64,000 bases of DNA from Tausonia pullulans (lineage: Eukaryota; Basidiomycota; Tremellomycetes; Cystofilobasidiales; Mrakiaceae). Below are positions 25,160-36,600 of the stretch, one piece after another. Position 1 is the first letter of the stretch. Every line of letters begins with the position of its first letter. The notes below the pieces were generated by a model that saw only the letters and a program-made list of their open reading frames with translations, was not told where the DNA came from and ran no database searches. The DNA lies in contig OX637622.1 in the NCBI GenBank assembly GCA_951802195.1, positions 682,001-746,000 on the forward strand. The letters are read 5' to 3'. A program made the translations under genes and the position numbers.

Positions 25160-27194
25160 ATGCCTCCCAAGCTACAAGTTCCACGCTGTCCCACCCCATC
25201 CTGGCTTGATACCCCACTCGCAGGCCCAGAGGAGACCTTCGTTCTACCACAAGGCCTCGCGACGCCGTCCTCCGACGACTGGCTCGATGGAGTCGACCTC
25301 GAGGAGATCCTCGGCGAGGAGACCATCTTCGTCGGCAGTGGGCAGAAGGATAGCACCAAGCCTACCGACCGCTCGGCCCTCCACGGCCTCGAGCGTTGGC
25401 AGGCGTGCGCGGCGCCTCTGTACACTTCAGCGACATCGTCAACAAAGGCAACCCTGACCTCCTCGGCGCTGCCCGCCTCGCCTTCGTCGTCATACTCGTC
25501 TGCGTCTTCGTCCGCCTCATCCGCCTCAACCTCCTTTCGAAAGCGGTCGGATACTTCGGCCATGTCGTCTTCCGCAGGCCGTTGGCATTCCACTCCCCTG
25601 CTGGCCGCTGCGTCGACGACCGACGTCGACGACTTCTTGGAGCGCCGCAAACGTGACTCGTACGTTGGCCCGATCGGCGTAGTTGGTCTTCTCGTTGAGA
25701 CCTCGTCGCCAGATAGGATCTCTTCTCCAGCAACAACTTTGAGGGTCAAAGAGAAACCGTCGCCAAGGGACTTAGACAACGACCGCGAAAGGGAATGCGA
25801 GAGGGTTAAGGAGCGACTTCGTCTCGTGAGTGAAGAACGCATCGAGGTTCGTTTGTCGGATGAGCTCGCCTGTTACTCACAAATGATGTGCATAATGGCC
25901 TCTCTTGTGACGATTAGAAGCTACTCTCATCGACGACGCCAGCCGGTCCCTCGTGTCCATCGATAGATAGCGGTTCATCGAAAGCTGCCCGCTCGTTCGA
26001 TCCACCGGCGGCGTTCCCTGCTATAGCGTCTCCTGCCCCGTCGACCTCCAACTACATCAAAGGGTTCTTCTCCAAGTATCTCAAGGTAGCGCAGGAGACT
26101 CAGGTTAGACTTGGACTGTGAATGCCTTCTGGGCTCTCGCTGACAGGCCCGCTCCGGTCTTGTTTGCGGCAATAGGCGGTCAAGACCGAATCGTACAACC
26201 TCGCGCCTGCTACTCTCTCAATCAAACGGCGCAGATACAACGAGGGCGATCCAGGGCAAAGCGAGTCGACTGAAAATCCGAAGCGCCGCCGAGAGGAAAC
26301 CAAGGCGGAGCGGTACGTTCACGAGCGTGCGTCTGTGTTGGAGAGGACTCTATAGACTGACTCTGACGCCTGCCTGTAAGTCTCCTGTATGACTCTTCTT
26401 TGCGTCAACAATCTAGCACGGCTCACACTTCGCAGGGCTCAGAGGCGGATAGGTTTCTGACCCCAGTGCTAGTGCCAGCACCTGTTCTCACCGTCGTGGC
26501 CCCCCAAACCCCTTGCCCCGCTCATCAATCATTCGGACCAGCTCTGAAGACATCAGCACCGCAGTTGGAAAGCAATTTCGTCAAACCGCGCTCTGTCTCG
26601 CAGCTCGTGGGGACACACAAGCCCTCCGCATCATCTACACAACCAAAATTGCCCTCCAGGACATCCGCGACTGCCCGACGCATCTCCTCGGTGCATTCGA
26701 CAGCCTTATCATCTTCCTCCTCTCAACAAACATCATTATCCCAGCCCCAACCTCTCCCTGTCTCCTCATCTCGATCCTCATCCTCATCCCACACTTCAGC
26801 GTCTTCCTTGTCGCAACCGCGACACGAGTCCGTTCCCGTGCCCTCTTTCGCAGCCTCCCACGTGGCCGAGACCCTGCATGTCTCTCAGCGCCGAGATCAG
26901 CTCCTTGCCTTGCTCCGCACGAAACGCGAGGCCGAGTCGGAAAAGTTGGAGCAGGCGCGCGCGCGTCGAGGCGGTCGCGAGCTCTTCTCCGGTACCGAGA
27001 AACGAATGGAGGCTCGAGGACGCTGGGAGGAGGAGCAACGGGCGAAGGAGAAGTTGAATGAGGAGGTGAGGAGGGAGAAAGAGCGTGCGAGACTCGAGAG
27101 GGAGCGAAAGGAGATCAAGGAGGAGAGGAGGAGGCTTGACAGGTTGGTCAAAGCAAACCCGGTGCCGGACATGTACCGCCGTACGGAGTCATGA
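25160..27194 (+). CDS. coiled-coil protein with TPX2-like C-terminal domain
   Basis: The start at 25160 gives MPPKLQVPRCPTPSWLDTPL; an in-frame Met at 24995 would add 55 unconserved-looking residues in the pyrimidine-rich leader. The N-terminal half is Ser/Pro-rich with acidic patches (DDWLDGVDLEEILGEE). Small exons follow, including NYIKGFFSKYLKVAQET (about 26050) and a nuclear-localisation-like KRRRYNEG and PKRRREETKAE. A long Ser/Gln/Pro-rich exon (from about 26400) ends in a highly charged helix of about 75 residues. That helix begins GGRELFSGTEKRMEARGRWE and finishes LVKANPVPDMYRRTES. The pattern of a charged coiled coil closing with K-A-x-P-V-P-D matches the C-terminal TPX2 domain (PF06886), found in microtubule and spindle proteins. 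A spindle role is therefore plausible but is inference. The stop is at 27194. Confidence 0.8.
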
Positions 27195-29201
27195 GCCCTC
27201 GGCTGGTGCTTGATCGATGATTTGTGCTCACGAGTTTCTCTTTGAGGTTGAGCATGATTCAATCACCCAAGCCGGCGCCGCTGTTGCATCATCCTTATTG
27301 CGCGTTGCGCAGTCAGCGCTTCGAGAGCTGGAATATCTTAACAGTACCGCCGTGACGAGAAATTTCTCGTGGACACTGTCTCGACCTTGAAGAAAAGGAG
27401 TGAGGGATGCCTTCTACTTCATTATACTTGTATTCTAGCCATCGGACCACCCGCAACGACTGCGGCATGCGCAGCAGCAGACGGGGAGGTAGGACGGCGG
27501 GAGATGGTGGACCGGGGAAAGGGCGGCTGGCTGAGCCTGGGGTGTGGAGCTGGCCGAGGGGAGAGTTGAGATACTGGGCCACTGGGAGGCAGCTTGGCGA
27601 GGGACAACAGAGCGAGCCTCCTCAGGCTTAGACTCAGGCTATTCAGCCCCTAACCTCCGGACTTCACCCTTTTCCCCCCGCGGTCACCCCGTCGAGGCTG
27701 AGGCCCTTCTTCAAGAGCTTGTCGAGGTTTGTGTCGGAGCAGAGCCGAACAAGAACTCGGCCTCGGCCACTGAGTTTGTCGACAGGTGTGCAGTCGTAGC
27801 TGATTTCGGGGTAGTCGTGGAAAGGACAGACAAACCTGGCGCCTGGTGGTGCCCTGGGGAGCCTTGACCGCAATGATGAAGGGTTCGGGAATGGCGGGCG
27901 GTGATCGCGGCGCCTTACAAACGTGTGTGATGTCGCTGGAAGTAGGTCGAGTGGTAGTGGCGGTGGTAGTAATGGATATAGTCTTGGCGAGGGGAGTGGA
28001 GGGGAAGGAAAGAGCAGGACCCCGGGAGGGTGACACAACGTTGGACATGGCGGACGGTGAGGTGGGAGGAGCGCTGTGGCCGTGGACGACGCGCCCACAC
28101 CGTTCACTCAAGCTCTCTGGGACGACACAGAGGACTCCTCCGCGAGGGAAGTACTTAACCTATCTTCAATTTTCAGGTCAGGGCCAGTGGTGTGCGGAGA
28201 AACGATATCCTGCGAGGAGAGAGATGTGGCTTTAAGGCATTTTCTAGGCGCATTGCCCGTGTTGCCCGTGGGGGGGCGCATGGCTCAAGGCCTTTCCTTG
28301 GCGGAAGGGGATACTATCTCGGAAGTTGCGTCCCCCACGACGACTTCAGGCACCTCAGCAAGGCTGAGGATGACCGAGTTGGGGGTAAAGGGGGTTGAGG
28401 GGCGCGTGTGAATCCAGATACACAGGTGTGCTTTTTTTCTGTTATTGGGAGAGAGAGGCGTCAAGTTGGGGAAGAAGGCCTAGGTGGTGAATATTTTGCT
28501 TTGAAAGCGCAGACGTATGGACGGCGCAGTGTTGAATGCTGATTCATCGTCAAGTTGCGGACAAAAGTCTGAAAAGTTATGCAGGCTTTATACGGCTGTA
28601 CTGGCATGCCAGAGATTTACTCATTGTTTCATTGATAGGCTGGCAATGCGTAGTTCATCTCCGGGGAAGACGCGGTTGAACTTGGGGTGGCATCGATCAG
28701 CGTGTGAGTTGGGGCTCATAGTGGACGTTATTGAGCCCCAAAGATCTGTTTGTGAGTCAAGTACAAAAGCGAATTCCAAGGCAGTCTTGATTGCATCATG
28801 TGGTGTTGCCTATCTAAGTCCGATATGCTTCGCCGCATTGCCCTTTTGTCCCCGCCCAGCCGCCCAGCCGGGTCCCAAATTCTCGGCTGCCAAAATATAA
28901 CAAGCTTGTACATGGCTACTTGCTGATAACGTGAGAGGATGCCAATGTCAAGATGGTCTCAGAGCAATCTAATCAAGCCGGACGCGTCCAAGCTTACTGA
29001 CGAGTCAAATCGCCTTTTCTTACGGTCGGCTCTGAAACGGAACAAATGTCCATGCCACCAAGTCAAAACATCATTAGGCAGCCCAAGCCGAGAGTGAGAT
29101 ACGAACTACGGGATCAAGAGGGAAAGAACGGCAACAACCGCGAAGCGACTTCAACGCCGCAATTGCAAGCGTCCGCACGCCACTGAGCAGGCGCACCCAT
29201 C
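27195..29201. other. 2-kb intergenic stretch, possible coding remnants at 27650-28411 (-)
   Basis: The stretch lies between two convergent genes. On the minus strand, 28411-28110 and 28110-27650 contain adjacent open frames with Ser/Thr/Pro-rich wording such as SNVVSPSRGPALSFPSTPLA and TISITTTATTTRPTSSDITH. These could be exons of a fast-evolving or decayed gene, but I cannot join them into a convincing model and recognise no family. From 28420 to 29100 the sequence is less GC-rich than its surroundings and shows nothing. Confidence 0.3.
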
Positions 29202-30183
29202 CTACTCCGCACCGGTAAGCTTGCGCCAGAGCCAGGGTCCCAGGAACTGCGAAGACGTGGCAGGTTGAACGTGCGGGGAAGAAGCTCGGTCAGCGCCTCT
29301 GTCGCGCGTCTTATGATTAGAGCTCGTCCGAAACTCACAAAAATGAGGGCAGCGACCTGTGGATGATTAGTAGAAATGAGTCAGTGTGCGAGCAAGTTGA
29401 TCTTTTGCGCAAGCCTAGCGACGAAAGCACGCACGAGAAGTGGGTTCACCCCTCCAAAGCCTCTACCTCCAAATGTCGTATCCCCTGCAGATTCACCTCC
29501 AAGAGTCTGCCCTCCGCTCGTAGGCCAGCCGCCTTCGGGTGCGGGGCCCGAATATTTCTCGACGAGCTTGGTGAGCGCGCTCGGGTTCGCGCCCCGGAGT
29601 CGGTCGATCTCGAGTCCATTGCGGATGAAGACGAACGACGGCATAGCGGTGATGCGGTACCGGGTCGCGACGGTCTTAACCTTGTCCGTATCGACTTTAA
29701 TGAATGCTGCCGAAGGATACTAGGAGGTGAGAGGGTGGGTGGGGGTGGGGGGGGGGGGGGTAGGAGCGTCAAGACAGAGCTGACAGGAGATCAGGGCGAG
29801 CGGCCGGGGCCGGACGCGACTGACCTGACGCGCGAGTTTCTGTGGTTGGGGATCCGCCCTCGTAAGCGACGTGCCCGCTCATACTGGAAGATGGGAGCAT
29901 TCTCGGGTCCAGCTCTCACCTCATAGTGGGGAGCAATAGCATGGCAAGGGCCGCTAGGGACGGATGACGACGTGGACGTGAAAGGGGGACACGCATGCGT
30001 TTCGTGGGAGACGGTGAGTCAGCAAAGGGCGGTTGCTCGCTGTCTTTTCAACAATGTCATGCCCATACCGGGCTTGATGAGAGAGGGTAGGCCGGGCTAT
30101 ACGCACCACCACGTCGCATGGAAGTCTACGATGCAAAGGGACGAGCCGGCGCCCGACAGAAGGTCGTCGAACTCTGCGTTCAT
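29202..30183 (-). CDS. thioredoxin with C-terminal membrane anchor
   Basis: This is a dithiol-disulfide oxidoreductase of the thioredoxin family with a tail anchor. Exon 1 gives MNAEFDDLLSGAGSSLCIVD and ends in the active site, which is completed across a GTGCGT intron: ATWCGPCHAIAPHYE (about 30090 and 29935). A tiny exon encodes KLARQ. The next (about 29727-29440) gives AAFIKVDTDKVKTVATRYRI, the cis-Pro loop AMPSFVFIRNG, and GANPSALTKLVEKYSG. After this normal thioredoxin fold comes a Gly/Thr-rich linker (GGESAGDTTFGGRGFGG) and, over two small exons, a hydrophobic end: VNPLLVAALIFFLGPWLWRK, then LTGAE and a stop at 29202. The start is uncertain: 30183 is the first Met after an acceptor, and a short 5' exon may supply another few residues. 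Which membrane it enters (ER, mitochondrial outer or peroxisomal) cannot be read from sequence. Confidence 0.88.
29747..29760. repeat. 14-base poly-G run in a thioredoxin-gene intron
   Basis: Fourteen consecutive G on the plus strand read as C on the coding strand. The run sits about 25 bases upstream of the acceptor of the exon that starts YPSAAFIK, so it forms part of that intron's pyrimidine tract. Confidence 0.8.
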
Positions 30184-31600
30184 TGAGGCGTACACCTTCA
30201 GCTGTCAGCCTGAGAGCGATGAGGATACGGGCGAAGGTAGACAGACGCTTTTCGGTTTCAGCGATATGAAGAGACATAATCCTATTTGGTGGGTTGATGG
30301 TTGAGTGGAAGTACGAGGCGAACGAGCAGCTCGGCTCCAGTCGTCGTGGTCCCTTCATGATCTCGCTGGCGTCTTGCCTCATCCCTCGCCGGTGTTGGTC
30401 CTCATCCGCTCGTCATACTGTCTGCCATGATCGATCTTCCTCCCCCGCATTCCTTGTCGTCTGCTATCGTCGCAAGTGGTGGGCCAACCCCCTTCGTCGC
30501 AGGTCGCTGACCAGAGCCTTGCTCATCGCCGTAAGATACACAGAGCGGGAAAGGGCCTAAGCCCAATGAGAGACTCCGTCCTCCCTTCCTCTCCTCCTTC
30601 GGTCTTTCCCGCCTCTGTTGGCCCATCATAAACTAAAGGAGAGTACCCTCGAACGAGAGAGCAGCTCGGAATTTGTTCTCTCACTCTCGGACCTCCTGAA
30701 GATTGTGCCCTCTCTGTCCATCATCACACTTCGTCATCCATTGCTCCCTGTGTGCCAGCCCAGCTATTGGAGAGACCTGCCGAGTTAGTTGCATGTCGAC
30801 CGTACATACGCGTCCACTGTACATGAGACGAGATACCCCTTGCAACTCTCCTTCGCGTGAGTCTTCGGGGAGTTCCGGGGGGCCCAAGATAGCTTGAAGA
30901 CGCCTAAGGCCTCTGTGCATGCATGTATTCTTTCCCATTTCTCATCATTCATCACTTCCCGTAATCCCGTTCTGATACGCGCGTTCAGCCCATGTCAGCA
31001 CTGGCATGGGCGACTTCGGACTCTTTGTGGCACGTTGTGGGGCGCTCACTACACACTCTCGATCTCTTGCCGCAGTGTCTCTGCACACGCCAGCTATCAC
31101 CCTCTCTCGCTGCCTCATTACCCCTATTTCCCAGTCTGCTCCTCGCCTAGCTCTCTTTGGAACCGCATGTCGGAATCAAAAGTCAAGGAAGACGTTGACG
31201 TTTCGCACCTCGTCCCCTGTGAAGAACGGAGTTATGATTTCTTCTCACATCCCCCTCGTCTGCGGGGCGCTCTAGCGCGGATGAAAGTCTGTCTAGGGGT
31301 CGTCGGTGGATCACCGCCCGATTGAAATGAGGCCGAGGCATGCTCTGGTCTCCCGTGACTCCGCCGCGTCCACGTTTCGACAGCTTGCTCACCCCTCTCT
31401 CCTCTCTCTTGGCTTGTACCGTCCCCTGTAGTCTTCCAAAAACAGCAGTTCAAGCCAAACATATGGCCCTGTATCTCTCTTTGCCCCCTTTACTGCTTGT
31501 TTCACTAGATCGCTCGGAAGAGGATAAAATGGCGGACGTCTGAGCCTGCCCTCTATCTCCATCCCACTCATCCATCCTTTCCTTCTTCTTTCCCTCCACA
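30184..31600. other. divergent upstream region of thioredoxin and polygalacturonase genes
   Basis: This 1.4-kb region carries the thioredoxin 5' side (about 30184-30360, possible extra first exon) and the distal promoter of the polygalacturonase gene. Open frames such as 30894-31325 lack motifs. No gene is supported. Confidence 0.4.
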
Positions 31601-31773
31601 TCTCCTTTCCTCCCTTCTTTCACTTCCCCCCCCTTACAGTCCTTCCTGTCTCTCTCTCTCTCTCTCTCTCTCGTACGCTAGGCTCTTGTACGCTCGGCGC
31701 GTTGACTGGGTCGCTCGCTGATCACGCCCGTCCGTCCTCGCTCGATGCAACTCCGTCGGCGCGCCCCATCAGA
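31540..31773 (+). promoter_or_regulatory. pyrimidine-rich leader of the polygalacturonase gene with (TC)12
   Basis: The plus strand is almost continuous C/T from about 31545 to 31672, ending in a run of twelve TC units (31649-31672), about 100 bases before the ATG at 31774. This fits the pyrimidine-rich leaders seen before other genes in the window and probably marks the transcription start zone (inference). Confidence 0.55.
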
Positions 31774-34016
31774 ATGCTCGTTTCCTCCCTCGCTATCGTT
31801 GCCCTCTCGGCTATCGCCTCTGTCCAGGCAACCCCGGCCGCTGAGAAGAGGTGCTCTGCCACCATCTCCTCCATCAAAGATGTTGCCGCGTACGCTGATG
31901 CTCTATTCTTCGCCGAAGTAATAATTCAACCGCTAACGCGTCTCTGTGCTCTCTCTTTCTCCAGCGCCAAGAAGTGCACCGAGTGGGTATCGACCCGAAG
32001 CACTACTAAAGAGAGTGTTTTGGCTGACTGATGCCATTTTATCGGGTCTAGCATCACTATCAAGGCCATGGTCAGCGGAGTTCGCCGAATTACTGCAGGA
32101 CACGGTGCTGAATACTTATTTTCTCCCTCCTCGTTAGACGGTCCCCGCCGGTCAGACCCTCGATCTCACGAAGCTCCTTAAAGGAACCCGCGTCACTGTT
32201 ACCGGTAATGGTAAGGTTGATTATGCTGTGAGCGAGCTGCATGCTTCCGACTGACCTGGGGCGCGCCTCTGTCTTGCTTTCTCTTTCTCTTCAGTTGTGT
32301 TCACCGGAAAGGCCATCAAGGGCTGGGAGGGACCTCTTTTCTCCATTGATGGCGAGCAAATCAACTTTGAGGGTGGAGGACACACCTTCGATGGCCAGGG
32401 CAAGGCCTAGTGAGTGCCGGTTCCATCGCCCTTCCCAGGCTCTTCTGACATAGACATTCTTCAGCTGGGACGGTCTCGGTGGAAACGGTGGAGTCGACAA
32501 GCCCAAGTTCATGCGCGTGAGTGGCGAAACTGAAACTCGGGGGGCTCGAGAGTACTGACTTTACAGTATCGCACGCCAGGTCACCTCCAGCGGAACCTTT
32601 GCCAACCTCAAGATCTTGAACGCCCCTCGCCATGGTGATTTTCTCATTGCTCCTGAATTGAGTCCCAATACCCCTCCTGACCATAACCTCTCATTCAGTC
32701 TTCTCGATTGGAAACAAAAACACTCTCGTTCGTAGTGTATTTATGCTCTTGGACCTTGGACAATAGCTGACCACCGCCCAATCTCTAGGTCATCGACAAG
32801 GTCACCATCGACAACTCGGCCGCCGATGCGAAGGGCTCCAACGGCAAGACTCTCGGCCACAACTCCGACTGCTTCGACGTCTCGGCTAGCAATCTTGTCA
32901 TCCAGAACTCGTCGTGCAAGAGTAAGTTCGGAAGAGTGGGCAGGGGAGGCAGGTAGGGCGGAGGGGCGCCGCCGCTGGCATAAACTGCGGACAGCTTTAT
33001 TTCTCTTCGCACACTTGCTAACCTTTCTTTTCTCCCATTTTTCCATAGACCAGGATGACTGCCTTGCTATTAACGCTGGTGACAACCTTAAATTCCTCAA
33101 CAACTACTGCTCTGGTGGTCACGGCATCTCGATCGGATCTATCGCTGCCGGCAAGACTGTTTCCAACGTCCTGATCCAGGGCAACACTGGTAAGCAATAT
33201 TCTTTGGTCTCCGTGTGTTCTTCTGAATATATTATTGCCATAAGTTGTGAATTCGGACAACGGTCTTCGCATTAAGACCATCTCTGGAGCGACCAAGGCC
33301 TCCGTTTCGGACGTGAGTCGTTGCGCGATATTCTTAATTAGTTCTCGCCCAAATCGTGATTGTTTTGGCTCGCTTTTCTGCTTCAGATCACCTATGACGG
33401 CAACGACATCCAGGGAGCGGTCAAGAACGGTCTCGTCATCCAGCAGGACTACCTGGTATGTTGTTAATCATGGTTTTTCATGGACTCAAGGTTCATTGGG
33501 GGCCTAACGCCCGCGGCCATCAGGTCGGAACTGCACTGACGGGCAATTTCTGACATGCAGAACGGAGGACCCACCGGCAAGCCTACGAACGGGTACGTAA
33601 ATGATTCCATAATAAAGTACCCTGGGAGATGCGAATTTCCGCGTGCTCTCCCTTAACGCCCCTGACCTTCCAAATATTTTGCGGCTGTCTACCTTCCTCC
33701 CTCGTTTCCCGGTGTTGGAAATGACCTGATGCATATCCTAAACGACAGTGTCGCTATCAAGAACGTCAAATTCTCTGGCGCCACGACGAAGATCAGCGCT
33801 GGCTCCAAGGGGAAGGCCGTGAGTGTCGGCGGCGCTTTCAGCGACTACACATGCTTACCAGAGAGCTTGGCCCCCTTCTTCTCTATGCGAAATTAGGTCT
33901 TCATCCTTTGCGGTACCCAGTGCAGCGGCTTCGACTTCTCCAAGCTCTCTGTGAGCGGAGGTGTCAAGAGCACCGTCTCCCCTTCCTCCCTCAAGCCCAC
34001 CGGTCTCAAGATCTAA
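31774..34016 (+). CDS. secreted polygalacturonase, glycoside hydrolase family 28
   Basis: The enzyme hydrolyses alpha-1,4 bonds of polygalacturonic acid in pectin outside the cell. MLVSSLAIVALSAIASVQAT is a clear signal peptide, followed by a likely KR processing site at AAEKRC. The GH28 beta-helix signatures are present in order. The first Asp motif reads HNSDCFDVSASNL (about 32860) where most relatives have NTD. Next come QDDCLAINAGDN (the DD pair, about 33055), SGGHGISIGS (catalytic His, about 33115) and GLRIKTISG (RIK, about 33265). Cys pairs near the C-terminus (CGTQCSGF) are typical of endo-acting fungal enzymes. The chain ends SLKPTGLKI with a stop at 34014-34016. The gene is split by about ten short introns. 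An endo mode is likelier than exo from the motif set, but this is inference. The other genes in the window do not suggest a pectin cluster. Confidence 0.95.
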
Positions 34017-34629
34017 ATTGGTCAAAAACCCATACCACCATCTTCTTGATCTATTTCTTTTTTCCTTGCACTGTTTCGAGCGCCCGTTGCGTCGGCTTGG
34101 TCCGCGCTAGGCCCCCTCACATTTCTCCAGTTCCTCCGCCTAGTTTGCGGATCGCGTCTTTCCACATTCAAGTCCGACATAGCATCGTTACCACTCCACA
34201 TTCATTGAATGCATGTGCTTGCACTGTCTTGACTGATCCCTTGACTAAAAAATGGCCTCAACTTCTAATTGAAGTTTCCACGGCGGCCTGAATCCCCAAC
34301 CGGATACCATCTATGGACGAGCAGCAGCCAGGCAATCACTTTTGAGTCAACGCCTCTGTGCTCAGACTTCACGACAAGTTCCTGCTTCTTGCGAAGCAGC
34401 GGTCCACGGTCAGCTCAGGACACAGACGCAGCTCGCGGACCTCGCGAAGAAATGCAGCGACCACCTTGATGGATGCCTCTTCTCTTGTCACCAAGACAGA
34501 GGTCTTAAAGAAAGAAATTGGTGGGCGGCTGATCGGCTTTGGTCGTCGCCCGCGGACAACCGAGAAAGCGGGACTCGACTCTTCGGCCGACAAGACAATA
34601 TCATCCTCCAACTCCACCTCTCCTCCCCC
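34017..34629. other. intergenic region with a 91-codon upstream ORF touching the oxidase start
   Basis: This region lies between the polygalacturonase stop and the oxidase ATG. On the plus strand an open frame from 34358 to 34633 (91 codons, MLRLHDKFLLLAKQRSTVSS at its start) ends in a TGA that overlaps the oxidase ATG as ATGA. On the minus strand an 82-codon frame (34369-34617) is also open. Neither has a recognised domain. Confidence 0.35.
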
Positions 34630-36600
34630 ATGACTCGCGCTCCTTCAACCGGCAAGACCGTCCTTGTCGCAGGTCAGGGCCTGCTCCTGTGCTACTCTCG
34701 TTTCGCGCCACGAATTGACGTGACCTCTTTACCTGTAAGGGTGCGGCGTCTTCGGCGTTTCCGCTGCCATTGGCTTCCTCGAGCAGGGCTATCAAGTCAG
34801 AATCGTCGACAGGGCTCTTATGCTCCCAGCAGTGGATGCTGCCTCATCTGATCTGAACAAGATCATCCGATGCGGGTCGGTTTGAACCCATGTTCAGCCG
34901 GGACGAAATTGTCTGATTCTGTGACGCGTCTCCAGTGACTACGCGGACGCAGACATGGCCTGGATGAGCCTGGAGGCAGTCACGGAGTGGCGCAAACCTG
35001 AAGTCAGTCCAGCTGCTTCATGTATTTTGATGACGCATGGCGTTGATACATCGTTTCCGACAGTGGGAAGGGTGCTTCCACGAGACTGGTGCGTAGAATC
35101 CGTGCTTGATATAGACTGGCGCGCTGATCCGTCTGTTCAGGCGTGCTCCTTACCGCCTCCGGTTTGTTGGCACAGGATGCCTTCACAAAGGGCTGCTTTG
35201 AGTGAGCACGGAACCTTGCTGCCATACATACAGCCACTCATCTACCTCTCCCAGGAATCTCGCCAAATTCAACATCCCCGCCGTATCTCTCAACTCACCT
35301 GAGGCCCTTCTCGCGCACTTTCCCAAGCACCTCCACCCGGTGCTCTCCGACTTCAAGGGGAAGACCGGCTATTGGAACCCTCAGGGCGGATGGGTCGAGG
35401 CCGAGAGGGCCGTCGTGGTTGCCATGAAGCGCGTACTCCAGCTCGGCGGTCGCATTGACTCTGGAATGGAGGTAGAAGGGCTTGTTGTCGGTAAAGAGCG
35501 AGGCAAGCGCAAAGTGCGCGGACTCAGGCTCAAGTCCGAAGAAATCCTCGAGGCCGACATCGTCGTCATTGCCACCGGTGCCTGGTGAAGAGACCCTCTG
35601 GTGGCTCTGTGTGCCGCTCAGAGAGACTGACTACCCTTCAACCAGGACCGGCTCGCTGTTCCCGTCCAAGAATCTCGGGATTAACCCTCTTCTCACCGCC
35701 ACTGGTCAGTGTGTCGCCAAGATCCAGCTCACGCCTGAAGAGATCAAGATCCAGGAGCAGATGCCCGTCGTTCTTGACTTTACTTCCGGCCATTATGCAT
35801 TCCCTCCGAACCCGGAGGGCATTGTCAAGTCTGCGATTCACGGCAGTGCGTTCTCACTCGTTACAATCTTCCACGGTGCAGCTGATAACAACGCCGGACA
35901 GAGGGCTACGTCAACCCCAGTGGCGCCGGCAACATCTCGACTCCGCGCACCGTGCTCACCCCTGGCGCGGAGCCGGACCTCATGATTCCCACCCACGTCG
36001 TCTCTGAGCTACGATCTGGGTATGTCCTATGTTCTGCAAGCTGAGAGGCCCTGCTGATATTTGTATAGTCTCGCCGAGTTCTTCCCGCTGCTCGGAAAGA
36101 AGGTCAGCGTCGTTCGCTGGAACGCATTCTTTATGGTTATTGTTAGAAGTCCTGACACTTGCACTCTAGGACTTCACCTCGACGCGTATGTGCTGGTACA
36201 CTGACACTGAGAGCGGCGAGTTTCTCATCGACAACCGTGGGTCCTTTCGCACTTTATGAGACGAACCCGACACTGAATTGTCCTCGCCCAGACCCGGATA
36301 TTGACGGCCTCCTCGTTGCTACCGGCGGATCGGGCCACGGTTTCAAGTTCCTCCCCACCCTGCAGTACGTTCGCTGTTCACCGGCGACGGCAAAATCTCA
36401 TCAACAGCTGACGTTTGCTCCATAGCAAGTACATCTTTGCCGTCTACGCGGGAACCATTTCCAAGACGCTCGCTCGCAAGTGGTCGCTCACTGGGCGGGG
36501 AGGCGACGAGGGCGCCGACCACCGGCCGGATGGCGACCGGCGCAAGCTTCTACTCGAGAACGAGCTCGTCCAGCGGCACGAACTCAGGGCCAAGCTCTAG
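34630..36600 (+). CDS. FAD-dependent amine oxidase, saccharopine/fructosyl-amino-acid oxidase type
   Basis: This is a flavoenzyme of the DAO family (sarcosine oxidase, L-saccharopine or L-pipecolate oxidase and fructosyl-amino-acid oxidase group), which oxidises secondary amines with O2. The Rossmann start is KTVLVAG, then after an intron GCGVFGVSAAIGFLEQGYQV (about 34740). The family motif LNKIIRC plus DYADADMAWMSLEAVTEW follows (about 34855-34990), then IVVIATGAWTGSLFPS around 35570. The C-terminal block reads MCWYTDTESGEFLID, then HPDIDGLLVATGGSGHGFKF LP (about 36190-36360). CWYTDT and GGSGHGFKFLP are typical of the saccharopine/fructosyl-amine branch and hold the covalent-flavin Cys and substrate loop. 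There are about nine introns. After the conserved part, a basic, charged tail ends HELRAKL at 36600. No PTS1 signal ends the protein. The exact amine cannot be told from sequence. Confidence 0.88.

Noticed and set aside
25135-25842. 235-codon minus-strand open frame
   Set aside because: It mirrors the Ser-rich exon of the TPX2-like gene; Glu/Arg/Ser bias is what the antisense of Ser/Leu codons gives.
30894-31325. 143-codon plus-strand open frame upstream of the polygalacturonase gene
   Set aside because: It has no motif, no splice link to the secreted enzyme and is overlapped by other frames of equal length.
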